NCBI GenBank assembly: GCA_947493005.1
Contig: CANLOY010000003.1
Location: 310,001 to 374,000, forward strand
Reading direction: 5' to 3'
Source of the DNA: an uncultured Roseivirga sp.
Lineage (GTDB): Bacteria > Bacteroidota > Bacteroidia > Cytophagales > Cyclobacteriaceae
DNA length: 64,000 nt
Under the pieces are notes generated by a model, which had not been told where the DNA came from, made no database searches, and was given only the letters and a program-made list of their open reading frames with translations. A program made the translations under genes and the position numbers. Below are positions 1 through 9,196 of this stretch, piece after piece (position 1 is the first letter of the stretch; each line of letters begins with the position of its first letter).

Positions 1-1
1 A

Positions 2-421
2 GATGATTATCTGGCTTTGTATAGCACAGAAAGCAAGGTAGCAAGCATTTCTAATTACATGGCAGGAATAGCTATTATCATCTCCTGCCTCGGGCTATTT
101 GGTTTGGCTGCATTTACCGCTGAAAGAAGGACAAAAGAAATTGGCATTCGCAAAATCCTTGGTGCCAGTCAGGTTGTTATTGTTCGATTATTGACCGGCA
201 ACTTTACCAAAACAGTACTAATTTCAATTGTCATAGCCTTGCCATTAGGCTACTTCATAGTAGACAACTGGCTCCATAACTTCGCTTATTCGGTAGGTTT
301 GAAATGGTGGTTCTTTGCTTTTGCTGGTATAGCAGCTTTACTTATAGCATGGTTAACCGTTGGTTTCCAAACATTTAAAGCTGCTATGATTAACCCCGCA
401 CAATGCCTTAGGAATGAGTAA
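2..421 (+). CDS. FtsX-like ABC transporter permease, C-terminal fragment (cut by window edge)
   Basis: The reading frame is open from base 2, so the gene starts upstream of the window; only about 139 residues remain. The fragment is the final FtsX domain of a MacB-type permease: a TM helix (AIIISCLGLFGLAAF), the cytoplasmic loop ERRTKEIGIRKILGAS that in this family contacts the ATPase, then two more TM helices and the ending NPAQCLRNE. It is nearly identical at its end to the next gene and overlaps that gene's ATG by 8 bases, so the permeases are translationally linked. No ATPase or membrane-fusion gene is visible. Family assignment is secure; the substrate is unknown. Confidence 0.9.
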   Translation, partial: DDYLALYSTESKVASISNYMAGIAIIISCLGLFGLAAFTAERRTKEIGIRKILGASQVVIVRLLTGNFTKTVLISIVIALPLGYFIVDNWLHNFAYSVGLKWWFFAFAGIAALLIAWLTVGFQTFKAAMINPAQCLRNE

Positions 422-595
422 AACAAATAAAGGCACCTCTCCCCCAAGTTGGTCACTTAAGTTCCTTCGTTTTTTTCTAAAGTCAAATTACTTGGAAGAG
501 ATTGAAGGAGATTTGGAAGAGATTTATGATGATAATCTCAATCAATACTCGATAAAAAAAGCTCGAAAGCTATATAATCGAGAGGTCATTAAACT
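351..595 (+). repeat. Direct repeat copy 1 spanning permease stop/start junction
   Basis: These 245 bases, covering the last codons of one permease and the first 60 codons of the next, match 2941-3185 with 11 mismatches by hand alignment (about 95% identity), while the rest of the paralogues has diverged far more. Confidence 0.9.
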
Positions 596-3011
596 ACTCC
601 GCCCTATTCTGATTAGGAAAATGAGCGGAAACAAACAACTCAATTATATCGGTATGTTTCAACACAATATTTTGGTCGCTTTCAGAAGTTATATGCGTTA
701 TAAAAGTGCATTCCTTATCAATTTGATTGGCCTTTCTACAGGCCTTACCTGTACGCTGCTTGTCTTTCTATGGGTAAATAGTGAATTTCAAGTTGATCAG
801 TTTCATGAAAATAGTGACCGTATTTATCAGGTGGTCGCAAATAATGAGACCTCTAACGGAATCAGCACCAACTTTGCAACTCCTGCTCTTTTACCACAAA
901 CCCTAGCTGAACAGTTTCCAGAAGTCGAGTATGCTACAACCCAATCCTGGACCGCAGAGTATACACTCTCATTTAAGGAAACGAACATCAAAGCAATAGG
1001 TCAATATGCAGGAGCAGATTATTTCAAAATATTCTCCTATGAGCTACTTCAAGGGGATAAAAACCAAGTATTAAAGGATAAAAATGCTGTAGTTATCTCT
1101 GATAATCTAGCTATCAAACTTTTTGGTTCTACTACAGATATAGTGGGTAAAACTGTCGACTTCATGCATCTCAAATCATTTCAGGTGTCAGGGGTATTTA
1201 AAAGTCCGCCTTCAACGTCATCTCATCAATTCGACTTCATCATGACATTCGAAGAATTCAAAGAATCCCGATCATGGATTCTTGATTGGAAAAACAATGC
1301 ACCTTCTTCTTTTGTCATGCTTGCAAAAGGCATTGATTTAGAAGCATTTAATGTTAAAATAAAAGATGTGATAAGGGCTAACAATGGAGAACCTAATATA
1401 ACTCCTTATGCCACGCGCTATAGTGATTTATACCTGAGAGGTAAGTTTAAAAATGGAAAACCTGGTGCTGGTAAGATCACTTACGTAAGGCTTTTTTCAG
1501 CAATTGCTTTTTTTACTCTTGCCATCGCATGTATCAATTTTATGAACCTATCAACAGCAAGAGTATCCAGAAGATTAAAAGAGATTGGTATTAAAAAAGC
1601 AATTGGGGCCAGTAGAAAATCATTGATTATTCAGTTCCTAAGTGAGTCCGTTATAATATCTTTGCTCTCACTAGTTCTTGCACTTGCTACTGTATCAATC
1701 ATTTTACCAGCATTCAACAACATTGTTGGAAAACAGCTCGTATTGCAGTTTTCTCAAGAGTTTGGATTAACCTTGCTAGCCATACTATTAATCACTGGCA
1801 TACTATCTGGTAGCTACCCTGCTTTATACTTATCTAGCCTTAAACCTGTCAAAACACTTAAAGGCCAATCCCCTACTTCATGGCGAGATCTTTTTATGCG
1901 CAAAGGTCTGGTTGTTTTCCAATTCATTCTTTCAATTATTCTTATTGTTTCGGTTCTGGTTGTTTACAAGCAAATTGAGTTCACTCAAAAGGAGAACATT
2001 GGTTTTAATAGAGACAATATCATCTATTTTGAAGCCGAAGGCGAGTTGGAATTGAAGCTTCAAGCGTTTCTGGAGGAAGTCAAAAAAGTACCAGGTGTCA
2101 ATATGGCTTCCAGTACTGCTCACAGCTTCATTGAAGGTGGTTACACTGGTAACACCTACGATATGAGTTGGAATGGCAAAGACCCTGAAAGCGTATTGGC
2201 AATGGAATATATGCGCGTAAACCATGATTTGATCGAAACCTTAGACTTTCAAATCAAAGAAGGTCGATCTTATTCCAAAGAATTCCCAACTGATATTGGC
2301 AGTATCATCTTCAATGAGGCTGCTATAAAGGCGATGAACATTGAAAATCCAGTTGGGCAAACAGTTCATGTTTTTGGCGAAAACAGACAAGTATTGGGTG
2401 TTGTTGAGGATTTTAATTTTCGAACTTTTCACGAAGCTGTAAGCCCAGCTTTCTTTATCCTAAAGCCAACTGACACATGGGTAATTGTGGCTAAGCTTCA
2501 GGCAGGTAGAGAACCGGAGACTATCAAGGAGTTACAAACGCTATATACCAGTATGAACCCAGGCTTCAACTTTGATTATAGATTCTTAAGCGATGACTAT
2601 GCAAAACAATATGCAACAGAACAACGCATAGCAATACTGTCTCGCACTTTTGCAATTGTGGCTGTACTTATTTCATGTCTGGGTCTTTTTGGCTTAGCAA
2701 GTTTTACTGTAGAACGGAGATTAAAAGAAATAGGTATTCGAAAGATCTTAGGATCGAACAATGCCAACATTGTTCAGTTGCTTTCCTCAGACTTCGTGAA
2801 AATGATATTGTATGCAATAGTAATTGCTCTACCAATTAGCTATTTCATAGTCGATAGCTGGCTTCAGAATTTTGCTTATGCAGTAAGCCTTAAATGGTGG
2901 TTCTTCGCCTTTTCAGGTATAGTAGCCCTACTAGTAGCTTGGCTAACCGTTGGTTTTCAAACATTTAAAGCTGCTATGGTTAACCCTGCACAATGTCTTA
3001 GGAATGAGTAA
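414..3011 (+). CDS. FtsX/MacB-type ABC transporter permease with Bacteroidota prefix domain
   Basis: This 865-residue inner-membrane protein has an N-terminal cytoplasmic prefix of about 75 residues (NYLEEIEGDLEEIYDDN, then Leu/Arg-rich helices) of the kind seen on many Bacteroidota permeases. A TM helix follows near residues 100-120, then a MacB-like periplasmic domain, an FtsX TM block with ERRLKEIGIKKAIGAS-like loop (RRLKEIGIKKAIGASRK), a second periplasmic domain and a second FtsX block ending NPAQCLRNE. This is the usual two-module, eight-TM plan. Such proteins are typically mechanotransmission permeases or exporters that need a separate ATPase, not seen here. It overlaps the previous gene by 8 bases and the next by 8 bases. 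Confidence 0.92.
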   Translation: MSKTNKGTSPPSWSLKFLRFFLKSNYLEEIEGDLEEIYDDNLNQYSIKKARKLYNREVIKLLRPILIRKMSGNKQLNYIGMFQHNILVAFRSYMRYKSAFLINLIGLSTGLTCTLLVFLWVNSEFQVDQFHENSDRIYQVVANNETSNGISTNFATPALLPQTLAEQFPEVEYATTQSWTAEYTLSFKETNIKAIGQYAGADYFKIFSYELLQGDKNQVLKDKNAVVISDNLAIKLFGSTTDIVGKTVDFMHLKSFQVSGVFKSPPSTSSHQFDFIMTFEEFKESRSWILDWKNNAPSSFVMLAKGIDLEAFNVKIKDVIRANNGEPNITPYATRYSDLYLRGKFKNGKPGAGKITYVRLFSAIAFFTLAIACINFMNLSTARVSRRLKEIGIKKAIGASRKSLIIQFLSESVIISLLSLVLALATVSIILPAFNNIVGKQLVLQFSQEFGLTLLAILLITGILSGSYPALYLSSLKPVKTLKGQSPTSWRDLFMRKGLVVFQFILSIILIVSVLVVYKQIEFTQKENIGFNRDNIIYFEAEGELELKLQAFLEEVKKVPGVNMASSTAHSFIEGGYTGNTYDMSWNGKDPESVLAMEYMRVNHDLIETLDFQIKEGRSYSKEFPTDIGSIIFNEAAIKAMNIENPVGQTVHVFGENRQVLGVVEDFNFRTFHEAVSPAFFILKPTDTWVIVAKLQAGREPETIKELQTLYTSMNPGFNFDYRFLSDDYAKQYATEQRIAILSRTFAIVAVLISCLGLFGLASFTVERRLKEIGIRKILGSNNANIVQLLSSDFVKMILYAIVIALPISYFIVDSWLQNFAYAVSLKWWFFAFSGIVALLVAWLTVGFQTFKAAMVNPAQCLRNE

Positions 3012-3185
3012 AACAAATAAAGGCACCTCTCCCCCAAGTTGGTCACTTAAACTCCTTCGGTTTTTTCTAAAGTCAAATTACTTAGAAGAGATTGAAGGAG
3101 ATTTGGAAGAGATTTATGATGATAACCTCAATCAATACTCGATAAAAAAAGCTCGAAAGCTGTATAATCGAGAGGTCATTAAACT
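2941..3185 (+). repeat. Direct repeat copy 2 spanning permease stop/start junction
   Basis: This is the second copy of the 245-base junction repeat, offset by exactly 2590 bases from copy 1. It carries the 3' end of the second permease and the prefix-domain start of the third. Recent duplication or gene conversion would explain why only the junction is conserved. Confidence 0.9.
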
Positions 3186-5676
3186 TATTCGTCCAATACT
3201 CACCAAAGGAATGAGTAGCTCTGAAAAACTCAATGCATACGATACGCTAAAACATAACCTAAAAGTATCAATCAGAATCCTAAAAAGAAATTGGCTCTAT
3301 TCGGCAATTAGTGTAGCTGGTCTTTCTATAGCAATTGCTTGTTTCATTCACCTAATGACTTTTGTAAAAAATGAATCATCTTACGACACATTGATTCCTG
3401 AGGCAGATCAAATAGGCAAAATTGGCTTAAACAAACATTACCCCGATTATAGTAGCATAACCAAAAGCATTCCCCACTCACTTGCCGATGCCCTAAAGTC
3501 AGATATACCAGAGATTACCGAAACCGCCACCTACTCTGGTCCATTTAGAGGCATGCTGCTTTCCTATACATCGGACAATTCAGGAAGTCAAAATTTTCAC
3601 GAGGATGTCATCGCAGCAGATGGAAACTTCCTTTCATTCTTTGGGATTAAAATGATTCTTGGGAGTTCTGAAAACGCCCTTAAAGACCCAAGAAGCATGG
3701 TTTTAACCAATTCAATGGCTCAAAAATATTTTGGCCAACAAAACCCGATTGGTAAGTCATTGAAAATGGCCAGAGATGAGTTCAAAATCACAGGAGTGTG
3801 CCAAGACCTACCAGATAACTCTCATTTGAGTTTTGGGTTTCTCATGTCCATTAATACTATTGACAGGTTTAACCAAACCAATTACACACGTCCCGATGTT
3901 AGTTGTTATATCAAGTTACAAGTAGGTACTTCTATAGTTTCATTAGAAGAGAAAATCAACAAATCGGCCAAGAATCATGCTGCACCAGAAATAGAAAAAC
4001 AAAATGGGATTTCTTGGTCAGAATATCAAAATGCAGGCAACGGGTTTGACCTCTTCCTTGTACCGCTAACCTCTGTTTATCTCCACCCTGATAACCTAGG
4101 TGGTATGAAGCCAGGCGGTAGTCAGTTTTCAAATAGGGTCATGGTTTTTGTAGCATGTCTGATTTTTTTATTAGCCTCTGTCAATTTTATAAACCTTAGT
4201 ACCGCACGTACCAATGCCAGAGCAAAAGAAATTGGCACGAAAAAAATATTAGGATCTTACAAAACACAACTGGTGTCTCAAGTTCTCACAGAAACTTTCA
4301 TGGTGGTTTTCTCCAGTGTCACCCTCTCACTCCTTTTGGTCTATTTAACTCAACACTCATTTAATAACCTCTCAGGAAAAACCCAAACCTTTACACTTGA
4401 TTTACCAACCATAATCTATCTTTTTTCTTTCGTAGCTGCTATGACATTAATAACTGGATTATGGCCTGCCATCCTCATCTCACGTCTTAAACCACTAAAC
4501 ACTATTAAAGGGCAGTTCTCATCCGGCCGAAAAGGGAGTTTATTGAGAAATAGTCTGGTCATTTCTCAATTTTCAATCGGAATAGTTTTGGTGTTGTCTA
4601 TGTTTGTAGTCAAAGATCAACTCCGCTTTATGATCAATAAAGATCTCGGGTACGATAAAGAGCAACTGCTCATTCTAACCGGAGATTTTCATATGGATCC
4701 TCTATTTGTAAACTCATTTATAGGAGAGTTAGAAAGCATGCCTGAAGTTAATTCAGTAGCAGGTACATTATCTATGCCGGGCTTGGGTATTTTTTGGGAA
4801 GAAAACTTCAAAAGACAGAATTCAAACGACATTGTAAATCTTAAATCCATGAAAGTCGGAGATTTATTTTCTGAAGTAATGGGTTTATCTCTGCAAGAAG
4901 GAAGGTTCTTTGAAACCGATTCATGGGATTCTACTTCTGTTCTTCTTAACGAATCTGCTGTTAAAGCATTAAATATGGACCAACCAATAGGAAAAAGCCT
5001 AGTAGAGTTAAGAGCAGATGGCACTCCTATGACCTTTAAAATTATTGGAGTCATTAAAGACTTCAATTATGATGCACTATACAATCAAATTTCACCACTT
5101 GTAATTAAGAGCAATGAAACCATTTTCAATAGATCAAGTAAAATTGTTGCTCGCTTAAATGCCGGGGTTAGCCTTAGCAAGCTTATCTCAAAAGTCAACT
5201 CAAAATGGGATAAGATGAGACCTACAGATCCATTTATGTTTAAGTTTGCTGATGAGGTCGCAGCCTCATATTACAAGAAAGAAGTCCGATTGCTAAGTGT
5301 TTTCAAGGTCTTTTCCATTCTGAGTTTAGTGCTGGCTTGCATGGGACTTTTTGGTTTATCTGCGCATAATGCCAGTCTTAAAATGAAAGAGGTTGGTATC
5401 CGGAAGGTTATCGGTGCTGGCTTTTCTGATATCATCATACTACTAAGTAAGAAGATAACATGGATGGTAATACTCTCCTTCATCATTACTGTACCGATAG
5501 CATGGACAGCGTTAGAAACCTGGTGGCTACAAGGTTTTGCGTATCGGATAAGTATTGGGGTAAGACCAATTCTTATAACTCTTTCAATTGTATTGGGATT
5601 GACCTGGATCACCATTCTTTTTCATACTGTTAGGACTGCTTTAACTAACCCCATTAATTATCTACGTAATGACTAA
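3004..5676 (+). CDS. FtsX/MacB-type ABC transporter permease (third tandem paralogue)
   Basis: I place the start at 3004, not the upstream in-frame ATG at 2950, because the ATG at 3004 begins MSKTNKGTSPPSWSLK exactly as in the preceding paralogue and overlaps its stop by 8 bases. The 890-residue protein has the same prefix domain, a TM helix near residue 100, two MacB-like periplasmic domains and two FtsX blocks (ARAKEIGTKKILGSYK and LKMKEVGIRKVIGAG loops), ending NPINYLRND. Outside the prefix it has diverged clearly from its neighbour, so it probably serves a different signal or substrate. It is last in the run. Confidence 0.92.
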   Translation: MSKTNKGTSPPSWSLKLLRFFLKSNYLEEIEGDLEEIYDDNLNQYSIKKARKLYNREVIKLIRPILTKGMSSSEKLNAYDTLKHNLKVSIRILKRNWLYSAISVAGLSIAIACFIHLMTFVKNESSYDTLIPEADQIGKIGLNKHYPDYSSITKSIPHSLADALKSDIPEITETATYSGPFRGMLLSYTSDNSGSQNFHEDVIAADGNFLSFFGIKMILGSSENALKDPRSMVLTNSMAQKYFGQQNPIGKSLKMARDEFKITGVCQDLPDNSHLSFGFLMSINTIDRFNQTNYTRPDVSCYIKLQVGTSIVSLEEKINKSAKNHAAPEIEKQNGISWSEYQNAGNGFDLFLVPLTSVYLHPDNLGGMKPGGSQFSNRVMVFVACLIFLLASVNFINLSTARTNARAKEIGTKKILGSYKTQLVSQVLTETFMVVFSSVTLSLLLVYLTQHSFNNLSGKTQTFTLDLPTIIYLFSFVAAMTLITGLWPAILISRLKPLNTIKGQFSSGRKGSLLRNSLVISQFSIGIVLVLSMFVVKDQLRFMINKDLGYDKEQLLILTGDFHMDPLFVNSFIGELESMPEVNSVAGTLSMPGLGIFWEENFKRQNSNDIVNLKSMKVGDLFSEVMGLSLQEGRFFETDSWDSTSVLLNESAVKALNMDQPIGKSLVELRADGTPMTFKIIGVIKDFNYDALYNQISPLVIKSNETIFNRSSKIVARLNAGVSLSKLISKVNSKWDKMRPTDPFMFKFADEVAASYYKKEVRLLSVFKVFSILSLVLACMGLFGLSAHNASLKMKEVGIRKVIGAGFSDIIILLSKKITWMVILSFIITVPIAWTALETWWLQGFAYRISIGVRPILITLSIVLGLTWITILFHTVRTALTNPINYLRND

Positions 5677-5693
5677 AAGCACTTCTAACGATC

Positions 5694-5715
5694 AAAAATC
5701 AATTTTCAGATTTTT
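5694..5715 (+). terminator. Weak hairpin after permease run
   Basis: AAAAATC and GATTTTT pair across an 8-base loop, 18 bases after the permease stop, and the 3' arm ends in five T. The stem is AT-rich and only 7 bp, so this is a tentative terminator. Confidence 0.35.
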
Positions 5716-5845
5716 ACCTTCTCATGTTTATTGAATATGAGTCATAAATAAAAACCAACGGACAACCAACCAACATTCTTTATATACTCAGGCAAAGAAG
5801 TTTTATCTTACCATCATTAAACATCCTTGATCAATTATTGAAACA

Positions 5846-6670
5846 ATGAAAAAACTCTCCTCGCTCATTTTTCTGCTGCTAACAACATTGTGCCTTAATG
5901 CACAAAATGCTATAATGACCTACAACATAAGATACAATAACCCTAATGACAGAGAAAACTGGTGGGAAAACAGAAAAACTGAGGTAGCTGATATGATTGA
6001 GCATTATCGGCCTGATATCTTTGGTATTCAAGAGGGACTGAAAAGTCAGGTTAGTTATCTGGATTCTTCTCTGGATGATTACGGTTTTGTGGGAGTAGGA
6101 CGAGACGATGGAAAAGAAAAAGGGGAGCATGCAGCTATATTCTTTAATAAAGCTACCATGGAGTTGATTGAGACCAAAACCTATTGGTTTTCCGAAACTC
6201 CCAATAGGGTTTCCGTTGGCTGGGATGCTTCAATGGAAAGAATTGTCACCTATGGCAAATTCAAGGATAAATCCAGCCAGCAGATTATACATATTTTCAA
6301 TTGTCATTACGATCATATCGGAAAAGTTGCTCGTGAGAATTCTTCACATTTAGTCTTGAAACTTATTGAAGATAAAGGCATTGAAAACGAGCGAATTGCA
6401 GTTATAGGAGACTTTAATAGCTTACCTAATCAAAAACCCATTACGGTTTTGTTAAACAAACTGAGTGATGCCTACATAATAAGCCAATCCAAACCATATG
6501 GCCCAATTGGTACATTCAACAGCTTCAATACTCAAAACGAAATGGCAGATAGGCTAGACTATATTCTGGTAAAGAATATTGCTGTTAAACAATATATCAA
6601 TATTGACGATCGAAGGAAGAACAATCTATGGCTTTCAGATCATACTCCGGTGTTGGCTAAACTAAAGTAG
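5846..6670 (+). CDS. Secreted endonuclease/exonuclease/phosphatase (EEP) family hydrolase
   Basis: The 274-residue protein starts with a Sec signal peptide (MKKLSSLIFLLLTTLCLNAQ). The EEP-fold metal and catalytic motifs follow in order: MTYNIRYNN (Asn27), GIQEG (Glu63), NCHYDH, IGDFNSLP (Asp189), DRLDYILV and SDHTPV (His266). Members cleave phosphodiester or phosphomonoester bonds in nucleic acids, lipids or inositol phosphates. Secreted Bacteroidota members are common and their substrates are rarely known. The gene is monocistronic, with about 170 bases upstream. Family is secure; whether it acts on DNA, sphingomyelin-like lipid or another phosphoester is not readable from sequence. Confidence 0.9.
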   Translation: MKKLSSLIFLLLTTLCLNAQNAIMTYNIRYNNPNDRENWWENRKTEVADMIEHYRPDIFGIQEGLKSQVSYLDSSLDDYGFVGVGRDDGKEKGEHAAIFFNKATMELIETKTYWFSETPNRVSVGWDASMERIVTYGKFKDKSSQQIIHIFNCHYDHIGKVARENSSHLVLKLIEDKGIENERIAVIGDFNSLPNQKPITVLLNKLSDAYIISQSKPYGPIGTFNSFNTQNEMADRLDYILVKNIAVKQYINIDDRRKNNLWLSDHTPVLAKLK

Positions 6671-6812
6671 CCTTTTAATAAGTTTCAATACTAAGTGTCA
6701 GGAGCATATTGTCTTCAGGTCAGTTTTGAACTCATTACTTGGGAAAATCTTGTAAGCTTTACCCAACAGGAAGTGATTCATTGTGAGTTTCGTGAAACTC
6801 AAAACGAAAATC

Positions 6813-7955
6813 ATGAAAAACTCACTAATCGCCCTATGCATGTTCATATGTCTGAGCTGCAACTCGAGCAACGACACTTCTCCCCTTCTGTCTACTATTA
6901 AAATTGAATCATCAAGTGGAGATTTATTAGACATTGGCGAAAGCACAACGCTAAGTGTCAAAGGTTTTGATTCGGCCAATAACCTAGTCGATATCACCCA
7001 AACCATAGTATGGACTGTCAATAATTCAAATGCTCAGATCAATCCAGACGGAGTAGTCACAGGACTAAGTGTTGGCACATCTAATGTTAAAGCATCAATA
7101 GGTAACGTAGAAAATACGATAGATATTAACATTTGGGATAGCTCGGCTCCAAGAACTGAAATATATGTGAGTGATGCTGGTAACGTGGGCAACCCTCCAT
7201 ATCAGATTTTAAAGTTTGATGAGAATGGGGAAAACCCTAAGATCTTTACTAATCAAAATCTCAACTGGCCTCAAGATATTCTATTCATGGAAGGTGATGA
7301 AATAGCCCTTATTTCAAACCTGAATAGTGGGAGTATAGGCAGGTACAACATTAACACTGGAGATTACATCAATGATTTTGCTTTGGGTATTGGTGGGCCA
7401 ACCAGAATGAAAATTGGCCCTGACGATTTACTCTATGTGTTACAGTGGCGAGGAAATGGCAAGGTACTCAGGTATCAACTGGACGGTACTTTTGTCGATG
7501 AGTTTACATCTGTTGGTGTAACACAGAGCATTGGCATTGATTGGGATAGTAACGGAAACCTCTATGTTTCTTCATATAACAATGGCTCTGGAGGCTCAGT
7601 CAGAAAGTTCGATACTTCAGGAAATGATTTAGGCCTTTTCGCCAATACAAACCTAAATGGACCAACAAATATATGGTTCACTTCAGAGGGTAATTTAATG
7701 GTCAATGACTGGTCAACTGGTAGAATTGTCAAGTTTAGCGCTGAAGGTGACTTCATCGAAAATGCAATTACCGGTCTCAACAGACCTGAAGGTGTTGCCT
7801 TTTTTTCTAACGGAGATTTCCTGATAGGTAATGGTGGTACATCTTCTATCAAGAAATACAATTCAGAAAATGGTTTTGTAAAAGATCTAATCACCAGAGG
7901 TTCAGGAAGCTTACTTACTCCAAATGCTGTGGTTATCAGAAAAGTGAATCATTAA
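6813..7955 (+). CDS. Lipoprotein with BIG2-type Ig domain and NHL-like beta-propeller
   Basis: I prefer the ATG at 6813 to the GTG at 6783, because it gives a clean lipoprotein signal (MKNSLIALCMFICLSC). An Ig-like BIG2 domain follows (about residues 25-110; motifs GESTTLSVKG, VWTVNNSNAQINPDGVVTG, GTSNVKAS). The rest forms repeated blades of the NHL/SMP-30 propeller type, with repeats such as ILKFDENGENPKIF, VLRYQLDGTFVDEF, VRKFDTSGNDLGLF and IVKFSAEGDFIENA. It is probably a surface or periplasmic binding protein. The BIG2 domain would act as a stalk and the propeller as a ligand or protein platform. No catalytic residues are evident and the ligand is unknown. Confidence 0.82.
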   Translation: MKNSLIALCMFICLSCNSSNDTSPLLSTIKIESSSGDLLDIGESTTLSVKGFDSANNLVDITQTIVWTVNNSNAQINPDGVVTGLSVGTSNVKASIGNVENTIDINIWDSSAPRTEIYVSDAGNVGNPPYQILKFDENGENPKIFTNQNLNWPQDILFMEGDEIALISNLNSGSIGRYNINTGDYINDFALGIGGPTRMKIGPDDLLYVLQWRGNGKVLRYQLDGTFVDEFTSVGVTQSIGIDWDSNGNLYVSSYNNGSGGSVRKFDTSGNDLGLFANTNLNGPTNIWFTSEGNLMVNDWSTGRIVKFSAEGDFIENAITGLNRPEGVAFFSNGDFLIGNGGTSSIKKYNSENGFVKDLITRGSGSLLTPNAVVIRKVNH

Positions 7956-7966
7956 TGTCACCTGTA

Positions 7967-8003
7967 GATTAATGAGTGTTGCTGATAACAACACTCATTA
8001 ATC
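7967..8003. terminator. Perfect 15-bp inverted repeat between convergent genes
   Basis: GATTAATGAGTGTTG at 7967-7981 pairs perfectly with CAACACTCATTAATC at 7989-8003 across a 7-base loop. It lies between convergent genes, so a bidirectional terminator is likely although a long T tract is missing. Confidence 0.6.
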
Positions 8004-8021
8004 ATGGTAAAATCGCCAAAA

Positions 8022-8528
8022 TTAGCTATTCTCAAATTCTTTAACCTTCTCTGCCAAAATTGCGGGAGCCATGGACAGAATTATTTCTATGGTTTGAGTT
8101 GTAGCAGCTTGCGCTACTACATGAAGGTTTTGTTGACCGTTAACAGAGTTAATCATCATTTCGCTCATACTTTCCACAAAAGCACCCATCAAATTCATGT
8201 TTGCTTCATGAGATGGTTTTTCTGAACTAGCTTTATGTACAGGGCTAGCTTCCAAGACAGATTGTTTTTTATCTTCAGCACTTTCCTCAGCATTTTGTTT
8301 TGCCTGATTTAATTGCTCATGGATTCCTGCTCTTGCAGTATTGATTTCCATCTTGTTCAAACTCGACATTGCTTGTAACGTGTTACTGATCAAGTTTTCA
8401 CAGAAGCTCAGGTAGACATTGTTTTCTTGAGCAATACTCATTGATAAAGCATTGGCAGCTTTTGTTGCATCAATTACAGTCTTTTCAAAATGATCAGGAT
8501 GGTTGTTAGGTGGAACTTGTGTTGGCAT
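8022..8528 (-). CDS. RebB-like (R-body, killing-trait family) protein
   Basis: The 168-residue protein starts at the ATG at 8528; a TTG three codons upstream is less likely. Its C-terminal third contains MINSVNGQQNLHVVAQAATT, which closely resembles the hallmark NAVxxQQQxxxxAQAATxxGV segment of RebB-family proteins, the building blocks of R-body ribbons, recalled from the family rather than searched. The N-terminal part (residues about 15-60, DATKAANALSMSIAQENN and ISNTLQAMSSL) is compatible with the helical first half of that domain. A charged, low-complexity linker rich in Glu, Lys and Gln separates the halves, which is unusual. No second reb gene is in the window. It could also be a non-R-body relative. 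Confidence 0.6.
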   Translation of the reverse strand: MPTQVPPNNHPDHFEKTVIDATKAANALSMSIAQENNVYLSFCENLISNTLQAMSSLNKMEINTARAGIHEQLNQAKQNAEESAEDKKQSVLEASPVHKASSEKPSHEANMNLMGAFVESMSEMMINSVNGQQNLHVVAQAATTQTIEIILSMAPAILAEKVKEFENS

Positions 8529-8627
8529 GTTTATCAAAGTTTAGTTGAATTCGAAATTTCGATAAAGAGTCCCTCCTCTCAATAGCAAGATTCAGCTATT
8601 TCCCGATTCCAATATCTCTGTCTAATA

Positions 8628-9032
8628 TCAATGTCTATGAGATTGGCTTTTTAAGTCATCTATTTCATCCTCTAAGTCGTCTATTTCAGATTTCAAGGAA
8701 CGAATACTGGTGCTTGTGAAGGAAATAGAAGAACCTTTGACATCATCTATCTCATCTTCTAAGTGATCGAGTTTAGACTCTACCTGATTCAAATTCAACG
8801 AAAATACTGTCCGGAAACCCGTTCCCATAATGTTTTCAATTTTGTCATCGAATGCATCCATTTTCCGTTCAAGGTCACCGAGCTTATCATTGAACACTCT
8901 GGCAAGAGAATCCAGTCTGGACTTATTAATTGAACCTTGTGAAGTTTGTCCTTTCTGCTCGATACTGGCTAATTGAGAAATACCCAAAACACTGATTATA
9001 GTCACTAGAAATATATTTTTTATGTTTTCCAT
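8628..9032 (-). CDS. Small exported coiled-coil protein, unknown
   Basis: I do not recognise this 134-residue protein. It opens with a hydrophobic signal or anchor (residues about 5-22, IFLVTIISVLGISQLA). Heptad-like charged helices follow: LARVFNDKLGDLERKMDAF, then VESKLDHLEDEIDD and a final LKSEIDDLEDEIDDLKS. The repeated (L)(E/K)(D/S)EIDDL pattern points to a coiled coil in the periplasm. It lies 99 bases upstream of the RebB-like gene on the same strand, so the two may be cotranscribed. A role as an assembly partner is only a guess. Confidence 0.6.
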   Translation of the reverse strand: MENIKNIFLVTIISVLGISQLASIEQKGQTSQGSINKSRLDSLARVFNDKLGDLERKMDAFDDKIENIMGTGFRTVFSLNLNQVESKLDHLEDEIDDVKGSSISFTSTSIRSLKSEIDDLEDEIDDLKSQSHRH

Positions 9033-9196
9033 TCTTGATTTCGAGCAACTATTATTCCATGATTAATTATTCAACAGCACCTCCAAAGACCAAACCCTCC
9101 TTACCTTTCTAAAAAGAATACTACCCTTTGAACATTCGCACTTAGCCACTCAATCAAAACCTTTTACTTTAGTACAATATTCTACTTCATACGACT

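Noticed and set aside
2950-3003. Upstream ATG for the third permease
   Set aside because: The ATG at 3004 matches the start of the paralogue at 414 exactly.
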